From Artemisia argyi (lineage: Eukaryota; Streptophyta; Magnoliopsida; Asterales; Asteraceae): a stretch of 64,000 nucleotides of DNA. A model generated the notes under the pieces. That model did not search any database and was not told where the DNA came from. It worked only from the letters and a program-made list of their open reading frames with translations. This document shows positions 1 through 12,400 of this stretch, one piece after another; positions within the stretch are counted from its first letter, which is position 1, and each line of letters begins with the position of its first letter. The stretch is from contig CM060696.1 in the NCBI GenBank assembly GCA_030686995.1, positions 15,390,487-15,454,486 of the forward strand, written 5' to 3'. The position numbers and the translations under genes are program-made.

Positions 1-23
1 TGACATGGAAAATCTTCGTATGT

Positions 24-110
24 AATGTTGTTGTTGTTTGTTGTTTGTTGTTTGTTGTTTGTTGTTTGTTGTTTGTTGTGTTATTGTTGTTGTTTGTTGT
101 TTGTTGTGTT

Positions 111-147
<37 letters not shown>

Positions 148-217
148 GTTGTTTGTTGTTTGTTGTTTGTTGTGTTATTGTTGTTTAATAAAATGTTGTT
201 GTTGTTGTGAAAACTGA
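24..217. repeat. TTG/TTTGTTG simple repeat
   Basis: Low-complexity tract built from TTG and TTTGTTG units with a few TGTTATTG interruptions. Its apparent poly-Leu/Val/Cys ORF is only a translation of the repeat. Confidence 0.95.
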
Positions 218-564
218 TGTCCACACACGATTAGATACACTCAAAACTGCTTAATCACTAGAAATCGTAAACTTCTATCCAAACACTCAAGATTGTAATT
301 ATTAATCTAACAAAACATCCGCAGTAAGAAACTAAGCAGTTTATAAAGCAATCCCAAACACCACACGCTTAGCTTCAAACACGAAGGCAAACATTTTATT
401 CAAACCACACAAGAGTTGTAAACCAAATACATTTTCATACAGACTCAAACTAAACAACTTGACAAGCAAACGAACCAGATCAAACGAAACAACCTCGACA
501 ATCAAACGAAACAACTCAAACTAAACAACTCAATCTAAAGAACTTGACAACCAAACAAAAAAAC
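218..564. repeat. AAC-rich degenerate repeats, downstream flank of split ORF
   Basis: No gene seen. From about 440 to 600 the phrases CTCAAACTAAACAACT and GACAAYCAAACGAAACAAC recur in varying order. On the minus strand this is the 3' end and downstream flank of the split ORF at 565-740. The repeats may be part of its 3' UTR. Confidence 0.6.
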
Positions 565-740
565 TCAAACTAAACAACTCGACAACCAAATGAAACAACC
601 CGTTTGCTTTTTTTTGCGGCTACCTCCCGCTTTGCTTGAACTCGCACCATCTCTTCCTTTCCTTGCTCTCATTTCTTTGAGATATGCAAACGTAGCTTCA
701 AGACCTGTTATTCTATTTTCCAGATTATCAACAACAGCAG
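565..740 (-). pseudogene. 3' half of unrecognised ORF split by retrotransposon A
   Basis: C-terminal part of a small protein whose N-terminal part lies at 18774-19061. Reading on the minus strand from the right-hand half, dropping element A and one copy of its AGCAG target duplication, the frame continues without interruption from 735 to a TGA at 565-567. That gives 152 codons in total. This half encodes a predicted helical stretch (ENRITGLEATFAYLKE) and a basic Ser/Lys-rich tail (SSSKAGGSRKKKQ) that could act in nuclear import or nucleic-acid contact. I do not recognise the family. It could be a host gene or a domesticated or transposon-derived ORF; the split itself is well supported by the duplication and by frame continuity. 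Confidence 0.7.
736..740. repeat. Target site duplication of element A, left copy
   Basis: AGCAG at 736-740 matches AGCAG at 18774-18778, immediately outside the two LTRs. A 5-bp duplication is normal for Copia integration. Confidence 0.9.
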
Positions 741-1164
741 TGTTAGGACCCAAGTTTTACATCATTTCATACATATAAGATCTAGAGATAGAAAGATGAT
801 AAGTTTTAGAGAGAGAGAGAAACATGAGAGGAAATAAGAGAATTTCTTATTCCTAATGAGCCAACAACCAACCTCAAATGAGTGGTTTACAAGACTATTT
901 ATAGGCCATGTCTAGGGCAACTAACATCTTTCACATTATATCACTTATAGCCCTTAGACTTTGGCAAAACATGGAAACATTAATAAACTAGCATAAAACA
1001 TATTAAATCTTTAACGTACAAACATAATATTGTACCCTGTTACACGAGTCATTGACTCGATAATGATCGTTACTTCAAACGTTCCCAACAATCTCCCCCT
1101 AAGGGACGATCATTGAGATCTCTCTTTGATTGCATTTATGATCATCACTTTTGCGTTTCCAACA
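741..1164 (-). repeat. 3' LTR of element A
   Basis: Direct copy of 18350-18773. On the sense (minus) strand it has a TATA-type box CTATAAATAG (about 896-905). Its first 74 bases (1091-1164) contain a second polypurine-plus-TGTTGG junction (AGGGGGAGATTGTTGG, about 1082-1097). Confidence 0.92.
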
Positions 1165-1174
1165 ATCTCCCCCT
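1165..1174 (-). other. Polypurine tract of element A
   Basis: On the minus strand AGGGGGAGAT directly precedes the 3' LTR start TGTTGGAAAC. This is the expected primer for plus-strand DNA synthesis. Confidence 0.85.
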
Positions 1175-3691
1175 AAAGGGGTGATCATTTGAGATCTCTT
1201 TTGCGACCTGTGGGTTATGGGTCCACCAATAAAAATGACAGATCTTTTGACTTCTTTAATGCTTGTTGTTTTGAACTTTGAGTCTTTGTGTAATAGCCTT
1301 GCTAGATTCTTTGTTCCAATCATGCTTTGTGATCTTCGTACTTCGTTCTTGTTGTTGTGATCAAATGATGGGGTAATCTGCCTTTCCTCACTTCTGCGTT
1401 TATGGTGGTTGTCCGCCATTCCAACATGCTCATACATCTTTGGACTTTGACTTCCACATGCACGTAGTTCCCTTTCTTTCACTTTGATCTTTAGTCTCTT
1501 TACTTTGTAGATTCTTCTTTTTGGCGTAGAATCTTTCTTTGAACTTTGTGTTGCTTAGATCTTTGAGGGAACTTTCTTTGAATTCAAGATGTATGTATGA
1601 GCATGCGGAATCTCTCATCATGGAGGTGATTTGTACCTGAAGGTAAACAGTTAGCAATAATCAACCGGTACTTACAGATAAGGAATTAGAGCTCATCAAC
1701 AGCATATTATGAAGACTCTCTCTAATCCTTATCCAGGCCGTTCCCATATCAGATACTCCCGAAGGAGCTTACGAGACCTACTAAGTAGCTCAATGACTGG
1801 GTGAGTAGCTGGGGATCACTCCACAACTGTAGACAGCTATGGAACCACCGCAAACACTAATCGTAACCCTTGTAGGGTTACCGAAGTGACCTGCTGTCAG
1901 GGCTGTTTGATGTTGACCCTGGCAGGATTTCCGTTCAATCACTGAGAAATACGTTTGTAATTCTCTCATAAACGTTCTTGGCAGATTGCTAAGATCTGCA
2001 AAGGACTCGATAATTTACAGCTGGTGTCCATTGATGTAGAACACCAGTTGTAGAAATACTAAGTGTTCCTAAGAGATCTTTGATGTATCTCATGGCTCTA
2101 GACTCGATAAGTGCTCACTTAGGTTTCCTATATGGAGACTACGGAGGGGTCTCCTGCTACAATATCAACTATCTCTAAGAGATAAGTCGATAGATTACAC
2201 TGGTTCCCCGTGAGAATGGAACAAGCTCTTTTAAGAGAACTTGAGTAGTTAAGAAGGTTTAGTGCATTGCGTCACTGGGTCCATGACGACTTTATCTTCA
2301 ATACCGGTGTTGCCTTAGCAACAACCAGTAGCATATGAATTGAACCCGGTGTCTGCCCTAAGGTTGAACATATGGAGGGCTATTTCTTTTCACCCTTTTC
2401 TTTACTTTTCTTTTTAATTCTTCAACTCCTTCTTTCCCCTTTCATTCTTTTCTCTTTTTTTCGTATCATACCTAAGGACTTCTAAATCTAACTATTGGAG
2501 ATGTCCTTGGGTAGATCCCTCCGGCTCTGGCGGATCATAGGACGGTTTTTCCTATCTTAATCACCCTATAACTCCATGATTATCCGACAATAGCCAAGAA
2601 ACCTTTGAAAATTTCTCAAAGTGTTTGTAATTATCAAACATTTGGTTTAACTTTGAGAGTTTTGTGTTAACTTTTGAAGGGCTCCCCCTTCACATGTGCT
2701 CATAAGTATTAAATAAATTTGCACATGCGGGTGGAGCAAGCACTTTTGAATTGATCCACTTTCAGTGAACAAGACCGATTCGAGACACGCTTACATCACT
2801 AGTTAAACTAGCTTGAAGTTATTACCCGGCCTGGTCAAGTCCACAAAAAGTTTCTCGAAACGGTACATTTCTACTAAGACATATCCTTTTCGAGACACGC
2901 TTACGTGGCTAGTTAAAGAGTTCCATTGTCAGCTTTTAGGTGACAACTAGCTCTAGTAACTAACTTGATGTTATTACCCGTCGAGGAAAAGTCTTTTCGA
3001 ATTTACTAACTTTTATTGTTTCGTCAATTCCTGGGTCAATTCTGAGTCGAACTCGCATGAGATTCAATCTTAAATCATCCATCGTCATCCATATTTTAAT
3101 CACTTTTAGTTTTCTCCCCCTCAAAAATAGCATATAAGATGTTGTTTTTGATGAACTTGTGATTAAAATATGTTTTTTTTTTTTAGTCTTATGGGGAGAT
3201 TCACCAAGAACTAATCATTTAGAACAAAGATCATTTCAAATACTCCCTCTCAATAAGTGAAATAACTTTTTGAGGTTTTGATTACGAGAGGGAATACTTG
3301 TCCTTTTGAGTAGAATTTAGAAAAAACTTTGAAAATTTGATTAATTCTACTCAAAAGTAAGAAGCTTTCGCTCCTTATGTAAGGATTGAGGCACTGAAGC
3401 GTACATCAGGGTCCTTTAATTTTAAAGAACAGGTTGTACACTGCTATATGTGCACAAGCAATTAAGGATGATTTTGACGGAACATTTTGGTTTTGAAATA
3501 CTCCCCCTCAAAATTCGCATATGTTTTGAGAATTTTAAACTTTTTAAAGTTTGAGGGAAGGAGTCTTCTTGAAGCAAAATTCTGAAAGATTTAGAAATTT
3601 CAGTTTGAAAAATTCTTGATTAAATTTTGCTTCAAGGTAATTAAAACATTATACGCTGAAATACTCCCCCTCAAAACTAGCATGTGTTTTG
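1165..3691 (-). mobile_element. 3' non-coding region of element A with polypurine-like array
   Basis: No convincing gene. Stretches of 1320-3120 match 55410-57170 of element E closely. The minus-strand ORFs at 1099-1657 have no domain and are poorly kept in the other copy. CTCCCCCT-type tracts (polypurine on the sense strand) recur near 2685, 3114, 3244, 3502 and 3664. Several are followed by a similar phrase (TCAAAANTNGCATAT), so the region looks like a stepwise duplicated polypurine cassette. The motif ACTCGATAA occurs at 2005 and 2101. The left boundary of nested element B is at 3691/3692. Confidence 0.75.
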
Positions 3692-6600
3692 TGATTCGTG
3701 TCAATTATAGTATAATTATATTCCGAGGAAATACCGGTTAAAGTAATTCCCGGGTCGTTCTTCCCAACGAAAGCTCAAATGGAATATTTGAATTATCGAA
3801 TCGGGAATCGTGTAGTGAAATTGAGTAGTGAAAGAGTGATATAGTGAAAATAGCAATCAAGGAAATCAAATATTAACAAACAACAATAAAGCATACAAAT
3901 ATTACGAGCTAACTATGCACCAAATTGAAAAACGCGAAAACGGTAATGCACACGCAAAATTAAAACGTAACGTATTACGAAAAATGACCCTACGAACTTG
4001 AAATTATTTTCTAAAAATTAAAAACTAATAAAAAGAATTTTAGGAAAAAGAAAAAATATTTTTTTGACTTTTCTTTTATTTTCTAGAATTAACTTTGCAT
4101 TTATTGAATTAAAAGTGAATTAAAACTAAGAAAAATAGAAAAATAAAGTGGAAAAATGAAAATTAAATTCTAAAAATTCTAAAATATTATAAAAGAAATT
4201 TAAAAATTATTTTTGTATTTTTCAGAACCTTTTTGTATTTTTTATTGATTTTTGAATTTTAAAAACTATTTAAAAATTGAAAATAATCAAAAAGAATTAT
4301 TAAAAATAGTAAAAATGGTCAGAAAAATCTGGAAAAATTCCAGAAAATCAAAAATAATAAAAAGAACTTAAAATAAAATTTTGAAGAAAAATTGAAAAGT
4401 TTGACTACTTATTCAAGCAAAACTGCTTATCACAAGTGCTTATTCATAAGCACTTGTGACAAAAAAAATATATAAAACTGAAACCACTAATTGGAAATGA
4501 TGTATGATGCTCAGATATGACAGATGTATGACCAAGTAAAGCTCAAAGTACCACAGATTCAACAATTAAAATGCAATAAGCTCACAAATAAGCTCTAAAT
4601 GCTAGCAGAATAAGCACAAGACTGATCAGTAACAAAGTAAAGGTATTAAAACCTCAACCTACTCCTAATAACTCAGATACAGATACAAAACTCAAACTCT
4701 AACACAGAATCACAAAAGCAGTTCTAATAAGTAAAAATAAAACAATTCGGTTTCAAACAGTCAACTAGACAAGCAAGTTAAGCTGATCAATCAAGCTCAA
4801 ATCTCAAAACTTATGGGAGAAAGAGTTACACTACCTAACATACTATCTAGAAAACTTAAAAGCCCTATGGTAGTATCACCAATTGAACTCCAATATGGTC
4901 AAAGTTCAGCAGCTAGCAGGGAGCAAAAACTGAGAGCAGTTGAAACAATGCTACTCCTAAATGAATTATCAAAAGACCATTACCTAATTCAATTACTAAT
5001 GCAGATATAAAACTAAACAACCACAGATCCAAACACACCAATATACCAATACCAATCTCAAATAATCCAAACACCCTATGTAACAGATTACTCAATTTAC
5101 CAACTCAGATCCAACTGTTTTACTACTTAAACCTCTTATATTATACTTAAGTGATCTAAATGTGATAACTCAACAATAAAAGCACAGTATACGCCACACA
5201 ATAGTGATCAATCCAAAAACCCTTGCAACTACTGATTATATTGTAAATCCTACATTAACACCTCAGTTAACTATATATCTAATCTAATGAACTTTCAAAA
5301 ATCACAACTAAAGCTGAATTAGTAAACAGCTATAACTAGATACCCACAACAATTCCACAACCTAAATAGCTACTGAATCAAACTCAGATAAAGCAATTCA
5401 ATCAAAATAGAAAACAATCAACCCAAATACTCACTAGATAGACAGATATGACTGAAATATCAAACTAGCTATACTAAAATGATGCAATACACTATTACTA
5501 TGCAAAGATTAACTATATAAGCTGAAATTAACAACTAGAGAACTACTAAAATCGAATAACAAGCAGATTAGTTAACTACTTCTGCTACTACTGCAGAGAC
5601 TAAATGAAATGAATCACACTTACAATCTAGTACCCCCTCAGCCAAACAGAGGGGGTTTCACTTTGCTTGCCTGTCTTTTGACAGGCTGAGTACTTCCGAC
5701 TCCTACTCAAGCTGTCCAATTCACCATTATTCACCAAATAATCTCAGCAACAATTGAGGAATTAGACTTCTGATTTCAATTAATCAACTGACCTTGTTTC
5801 CTTACTCAGACTCTACCATTTCACTAATAGCTAGTAAGCTAAAATGAAATTCATGAAAGTAAAATAAACTCTATGATGAGTTTTATTACTATATATACTA
5901 TACTTTTTATTTTTTCTATTTTATTTTATACTCTTTATATTTATTTTTTCTATTTTTTTTATATGAAACTGAATGGAAAACTAAATAAGAGTAACAGATT
6001 GAAACATGATTTAGAATTAATGAGAACAGATATAAGCTAAAAACCAATTTATAATGAACTATATAAAAGCAGTATTAAATGAAAATAAGCAATAATAAAA
6101 ACAAGAATAAGCTGAGATTAATGAAAAGTAAACTTGAATTTTATTAAGAACTATTTATTACAAACACTAATTCTAGTTACAATTTAGCAGCATAACATTG
6201 CCTAAAATCTACATACAAAAAGCTAAAAATGAACACCTATATATAGCTGAGGTGAAGGTGAGGGGGTCTTCTATGCCAGGTTGGCGATCCGAGCCATTCT
6301 GTGCTTCCTCTGAGCTAATCATATCCATTAGATCACATTTGTGTTACTTTGATTCAATAGGAGCCCTTGGATCAAGATGTGAAGCGTGGCCTGCCCAATC
6401 ATTGGCTTCCATCTGTCCAATCCACGCTTGTATTCTCTGTCTTGTCAGACTCTTTCTAGAAGAGGAATCCAATGACGCGACTTGTCCAATTCCATTCTGC
6501 CAAGTGTCCTTCGAAGGATCTAATAAACTCTCTGACACGTGCACAGGCCACGTGAGGTTCTAGAAGCCTCAATGATTAGATACTCATTAGTTGATTGTAG

Positions 6601-7191
6601 TAATTTAATTGGGAGAAGGGTAATTGGGGACTTGGTAAATTTAGGGTTCTTGGGAGATTTGGGGATTTCTGGGTTGAAAAGGGATTTGGGGGTAAATAAT
6701 AAGACGCGTTTGGTTTGTTTTATTTGTGTTGACTGAGGTTGACTGAGTGGATTTTGGGCTCGGGTTTAGTTATTGGGTGGGCTTGGGTGATACTCATTTG
6801 GGCTTTGAGTGTTTAATGGATTTGGACCAGGCTTTGATGTTATAAATCAGATTTTTTTTATTAAAATTTTAAGGACCAAAAATGTAAAATCTGAAATTCC
6901 AAGGGCCACTTCTGTCATTTTCCAAAAACTAAATCCAAGGGCTAAAATTGACCAATCTGAGTAAGTAGAAGACTGAAACTAATTCTCGGATCCCCGGCTT
7001 TGACTATTTGACCATCTTCTAATCTCGTGCTCGTTTTTCCGGATATCTGGTGATTTTTCGTCAATTTCTGATTCATCCGTACCTGCATATCACAATCACA
7101 AAAACACACGTTTTCTTGGCGATTTTTAGCTTAAATAGTCGTTTTGGGTTGGTGTATGGCCATAAAATGGTGAGTAAATAAGTACTCACCA
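3692..7191 (-). repeat. 3' LTR of element B (3.5 kb)
   Basis: The sense-strand start is TGGTGAGTAC at 7191, preceded by the G-run polypurine tract at 7192-7205. The end is CGAATCA at 3692. The first 752 bp from the 3692 side repeat at 13296-14047 without gaps. The terminal palindrome at the sense start (about 7169-7191) resembles that of element C. Short ORFs inside (for example near 4813 and 6198) have no domain and are taken as chance. AATAAGC/GCTTATT motifs are frequent at 4400-4700. A hairpin GCCTGTC-TTTT-GACAGGC lies at 5669-5686. Confidence 0.78.
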
Positions 7192-7205
7192 AAATCCCCC
7201 CGACT
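7192..7205 (-). other. Polypurine tract of element B
   Basis: Minus-strand AGTCGGGGGGATTT is directly followed by the LTR start TGGTGAGT. The arrangement matches element C (GTGTGGGGGAT followed by TGATGAGT). Confidence 0.75.
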
Positions 7206-9430
7206 AAAGTATTGCCGTGTCCTCACGCAATGTGATCAATTCACGCTCTTAGGATAAATAATTTCGATACTCTTTTTACTAACTTTGAAAAGTAGCAAGG
7301 CGGTTCAAAAGAGATTACAAATTCATTTATTCCCGAAAAACGCTCCGTTTTCCAAAAATTTTCTTTATTCATTTATTCCACTTTCACTTCTAACTTTTTT
7401 TACTTTTCATACTTCATTATTGTGACGGTTTGTTGAACTTTCATTATTTTTGCAATAATTATTAGGGTCAACGAGTAGAAACACTTCTTTTAAGAAGCGA
7501 CCATACGGTTAAAATTCGTCATCCTTGATTTTTCACGAGTCCCCAAACTAAGCGTACAAACGAGATCACAGCTTATCTACAAATTAGATGCTAACACTAC
7601 TCATAACAGTTACTTGTGGAAACTCCTTACTCCCATTTCCTAGGTTTGTATCTCAATATTTTATTTTGTTGAGAAATGAATTGCTTCATATTTTCTCGTT
7701 TTGATAATTTTTAGTCCGATAGTGATACCTAAGTTAAAACGATAAGTAGTTATTCATTTTCTCTTAAGAACCACTGCAATAGAAATTCGGTCCATTTCAA
7801 GGAATTAGGGGTACATACAATATCAAGGATATAAGTTGCGGAGTACGATCACGTGCACCTCATGTGACTGATTACTAATCACTTATCACATGCACCTCAC
7901 GCGCCAACAACTTATTTATACATACATAGCTCTTATTAAACAATACTTCAACTTTCACTTTTTTTTCATTCTTTTCATTTTTCACTTTTTTTTCACTTTT
8001 TCTCATATTTTTTTTTCATACTTTTTTTTTTCTTTCTTTCTTAACTTTATTTTTTTCTCAACATAAATGGAAGCTTAACGGGTAGCTCCAAAACCTCATA
8101 GATAATCATCTTTTGACTTTTGATTTTTTTCACTTTTTGCTTTTATTTTTGATGTTCCTTGATATGTACCCAACTTCTAAAGCAAAAATTCTCTTAAGAA
8201 AACAAAGAACTAAATATTATTCAAACCGAAATACCACTAATTAACCTAGAACATCTATTTATATATTGGTGACATTTCTGATGGGAGTAAAAAGCCACAA
8301 GTACCTCTTATGAACTCTAAAGAGAACCACTACTCCACGTTTAGCATCTAATTTCTAAATAAACTCTATCATTTCTCGCTCTTCGCAATTTAAGATTCCA
8401 AATAATGAAACCCGCGAATACTTAGCCGATAATCAGCCACGCATATATAAAGTCAGTTACGGAAACATGCAAATTCTAGAAGAAGAATTCGCGTTTTCTA
8501 GCTCGTTATGTAAAAGACTAGCGAAAGCTTTTAAGCTGCGCATGTATAAAGTCAAGTACGGGAACTTGCAGATTCTTAAGAAAGAATTCGCATTTTATAG
8601 CTCCTTGTGTACAAAACTAGCACAAGCTTATATGATTATCATTGGTTAAGGGAACAAGCTAGGGCTCAACACGCCCGGTCAAGTCAAAATATTTATTCCC
8701 ACTCTCGCTAGCAAGAAAGTCAACAAGGTGTCAAAACACTTATTCAAACTTTATTATATTTTTGCACAACTTTTTCTCATATTTTTGTACTTTTTTATTG
8801 CTTTTCATCAAAAAATTTTGAAATTTTCTCATTTTTCAATTTTTTTCATTTTAGGTGGAAAAAAACGGAGTTGCAAGAGTACACGACATGTGAAAAATGC
8901 AAGGTCAAAATCGAATCGAAGATTCACCCTCCCCCCGACTTAGAACGAAACATTGTCCTCAATGTTTGATGGGTTAAGGTAATCCTAACAAAATTCTAGG
9001 CCGTTTATTAATTATGCCAAAGAAAACGTTAGTCGATAAGATTTAACGGATATAGGATTTCCAAATAGCACTGATGAATGAGACTCCAAGTGAAAAGATA
9101 ACGAGCACGAGAGTCATCATAAACCATGGACAATCCTGAACAAACATCACAAACAACCACGAAACACAAGAGTAGAAGAGGCACCCCCTCCTCACGTTAG
9201 GTGTTAGAAAATAGAAAATAAGAAGATGAAATTGGATAAGCATGGGTTGCCACCCACGAAGCGCTTGTTTTTGTTCACCGAGTCACATGAGCTTGACTCG
9301 ATCCCCGAATTAATTCGTCCTTGGGGAGAAACCGTGGAAAAAGAATCTCATTCGGGCTTTCATTCAAAATATTTTGAAAAACAAATGATGTATTTGAAAG
9401 TTCCATCCCGAATAGATAACCGCTGGTATT
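7206..9430 (-). mobile_element. Non-coding 3' interior of element B
   Basis: No gene seen in 2.2 kb. Features on the sense (minus) strand, 5' to 3': a segment at about 9240-9263 reading CGTGGGTGGCAACCCATGC, similar to a conserved stretch downstream of pol in many plant Gypsy elements (from memory); CCGAGTCA..GCTTGACTCGA at 9277-9302, also found in element C near 30462-30482; a hairpin with TCCT loop (8948-8967) followed by a second G-run (8928-8937); and two similar repeats at about 8443-8632 sharing a CAAATTCT/GAATTCGC pattern. The rest is T-rich. Confidence 0.65.
8928..8967 (-). other. Conserved hairpin plus internal G-run of element B
   Basis: Plus-strand AAACATTG-TCCT-CAATGTTT (8948-8967) is a perfect 8-bp stem. 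On the element's sense strand it is followed about 10 nt later by GGGGGGAGGG. Element C carries the counterpart at 30211-30259. Confidence 0.7.
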
Positions 9431-12400
9431 TTATTTTTGAAAACTTTGAAAACCGATACCAGGATCAAAAACAACATCCTCACTCCCCACGGAGTGACGG
9501 ATAAGAGAAATCACAACAAACGTTATAAACGGCAAGAACGTCATGATAACAATCTTGAAAAACTCATCTTCTTCAAAAGAAAATTTCATAATTATGGAAT
9601 TATGAATCTTATCATTTAAGCTCATTTTACAAACTTTTCCGGGTGGGAGGGATGGGAAAAACTTTTCATTCAAACTCTCATTCTTAAACACACCACCCGG
9701 ATCATGATCAATTTCAAGATCAAAACTGAAACTTTCAAATTCCGGTTTAGAAAACTTTTCCATTTCACATTCAGATTTATCAAAACGAAACGACTCATAC
9801 TCCGGAAGAGAGATAAAAGCATGAGAAGTGGTACTGCCACGACTCGTCTCTTCCGAGTGATCAAAATGAAAAGCTTCAAATGTCGGATCATAAAAATCAT
9901 GACGATAAGTGGGATTGCCACTTATTTCCTCAATCGTGTCAAAATAGAAACTCTCAAAGTCTGGTAAAAATTCCTCGAGCTCGGGCTCCAGAGGATCGTC
10001 AATTATAAGCTCAATCTTCATCTTAACTTTATCCGGAGGGATTAACAGTTCATCGTTCAACAAATTATTAAGAAAAATAGTATCTCCCTCCGAATCAAAG
10101 TAAGAATCATCAATCTCAGAAAACGGAATTGTTTCAATTTCAAGAAATTCATCGACCTCTTCCCAAAAAGAATCATATTCCTTAGTCGTAGGAAATGATG
10201 GGGAAGAGTCGGGAACGAACGTTTTCACAAAATCATCAAAAGTATAATCACAAACATCGATGCTTTTAACGGAGTACTTCTTCAAGTTCGAAGCATCGGC
10301 TTTAAAAATCATAATATCGTCATCATGTCGTAAAGTTAGAGTATCCTCAAAATGATCTACTAGGGCTTTTGCGGTTCGTAAAAACGGTCGCCCTAGTATA
10401 AGAGGAACTCTCGGATCGGGTTCAAAATTAACAACGACAAAGTCGGCCGGAAAAGTACACGAGTTCACTTGAACAAAAACATCTTCAGCAATTCCAACTG
10501 GATGAGCAATTGAACGATTAGCAAGCTCTAAAGTCATTCGTGTCGGTTTAAGTTCCCCCATCCCAAGTTGTTTATAGATCGAAAATGGCATAAGGTTAAT
10601 GCTTGCACCTGAATCGGCCAGGGCTTTGCAAACCTCTTGATCTTTCAACGAACAAGGAATGAGAAATTTTCCCGAATCTCCAAGCTTCTCGGGAAGCTTC
10701 TTGAGAAGAATCGCAGAGCATTGAACATTAATCGGCGTTTCGGCTAATTCGAGCAATTTCTCTTTATTACTTATCAGATTTTTAAACGTTGAAGCAAATT
10801 TCGGCATGTAAACAAGAGCATCCATGAAACTGATATCAAAGTGCAACTTTTGAAAAATATCGAGAAATTTTTCCATTTGTTTTTTAGATTTTGCACGGAG
10901 CTCTTCATCATTAAATCGTGACGGATATGGCAATTTAGATTTGTATTTCACATTATTCTCAAAAATGACTTTTTCTTTATCTTTCGACTTTTGGACAACC
11001 GGAGGTTGGACGTTTTCAGCTCCTCCATTATTAACAGGAGGAACCGGGTCCTTTGTCGCCTCGGTCTCACAGTCTACTACCTTGGGTGGAGACGAAGAAG
11101 AAGAAGAGGTAGTAGGAACTGTGGGTCCCTCATATGTAGCACCACTGCGAGTTATGATCGCCTTTACTTCGCCCCTCGGGTTAGCGATCGTGTTGCTTGG
11201 CAAAGATGTAATACCCGAACCCGAGGGTCGATCATTTAAACGTTTGTTGATATCACTGATTTGATTAGCTAATAACCTTGTTGTTTCCTCTTGTTTTGTC
11301 ATAAAAGCTTGTTGGTTTTGAAGCAATTGTTTAATCAAATCTTCCGTGGGCGACGGATTTGGAATAACAGCTTGATTTTGATTATTATTGAAATTCTGCC
11401 CACGGTTTTGGTAATTACCATTATTTTGATTTCCATGATTTGCATTCTGAAAATTCCCAGGGTTTCCATGGTTTTGATGGTTTTGAAAATTGTTCCCTTG
11501 AGGCGGGCCTTGATTGTAATTACCTTGAAAACCCCGGTTTTGATTAAACCCTTGATTATGATTTTGAAAACCATTATTAGCTCGACTCTGATTTTGATTT
11601 CCTTGATTATTACGATTCACAACATTATGATTCTGATTGACTTGATTGACTTGGTTTGGTTGTTCGAAACCGGGTGGTCCAAGAAAATGAGAAGAACGGT
11701 AGCTGAGGAGATTACGGTCTCCTTGAGGTTGTGGGTAACCGGTGTTACCCGCGTTTGCAGCATACACGTTTTGAGAAAAGGCACCGGTGGCCGGACATTC
11801 ATAATACACATGTGGACCACCACAAGTCTCACAACCGCGACTAACCACATTGACTTGATGGTTTGGTTTTTCAATAGACATTGAATCAACTTTCTTTGTT
11901 AAAGCCACAATCATATTGACCAATTCATCATTATTTTTACCATTATTAGAAACTTGAGGTTTATTCCTTGACATTCTCACACGAGCTTTATTCTCAATTA
12001 TCATGAAAGCATCATTCGTGTTCCTAGCCAACAAGTTACCACCCGCAGCAGAGTTAAGCGAATCTTGATCAGCATGACATAACCCATTATAAAACGTATC
12101 AATCTGCTGAAGGTCGGTAAACCCGTGGTTCGGACATTTCTCCTTCAAATCTTTGAATCGGTCCCAAGCTTCACTAAACGTTTCATCAAAAGCTTGTTGG
12201 AACCGAAAGATTTGAGAACATAGGTTAGAAGTTTTAGAGGGAGGATAGAAGTAATTCACAAACTTGGAAGCGAGATCATTTCAAGTGTGAATTGAATTCG
12301 GCGGTTCCTTTTCCAGCCAAGTCCGGGCTGCTCCTTTTAAGGAGAAAGGAAACAACTTCAATTTCACCACATCGTGAGGCACTTGGTTCATTCTAATCGT

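Noticed and set aside
25..210. Poly-Leu/Val/Cys ORF on the plus strand
   Set aside because: It is a translation of a TTG/TTTGTTG simple repeat.
1099..1657. Two minus-strand ORFs that could be an env-like gene of element A
   Set aside because: They cross the LTR boundary, have no signal peptide or membrane segment, and are not preserved in element E.
3692..4446. A 755-bp LTR for element B
   Set aside because: No polypurine tract adjoins 4447, while a proper tract and LTR start lie at 7191/7192. The right LTR is better explained by an internal deletion.
10941..11884. Plus-strand ORFs opposite the gag of element B
   Set aside because: Shadows of the gag-protease frame; low-complexity on the opposite strand.
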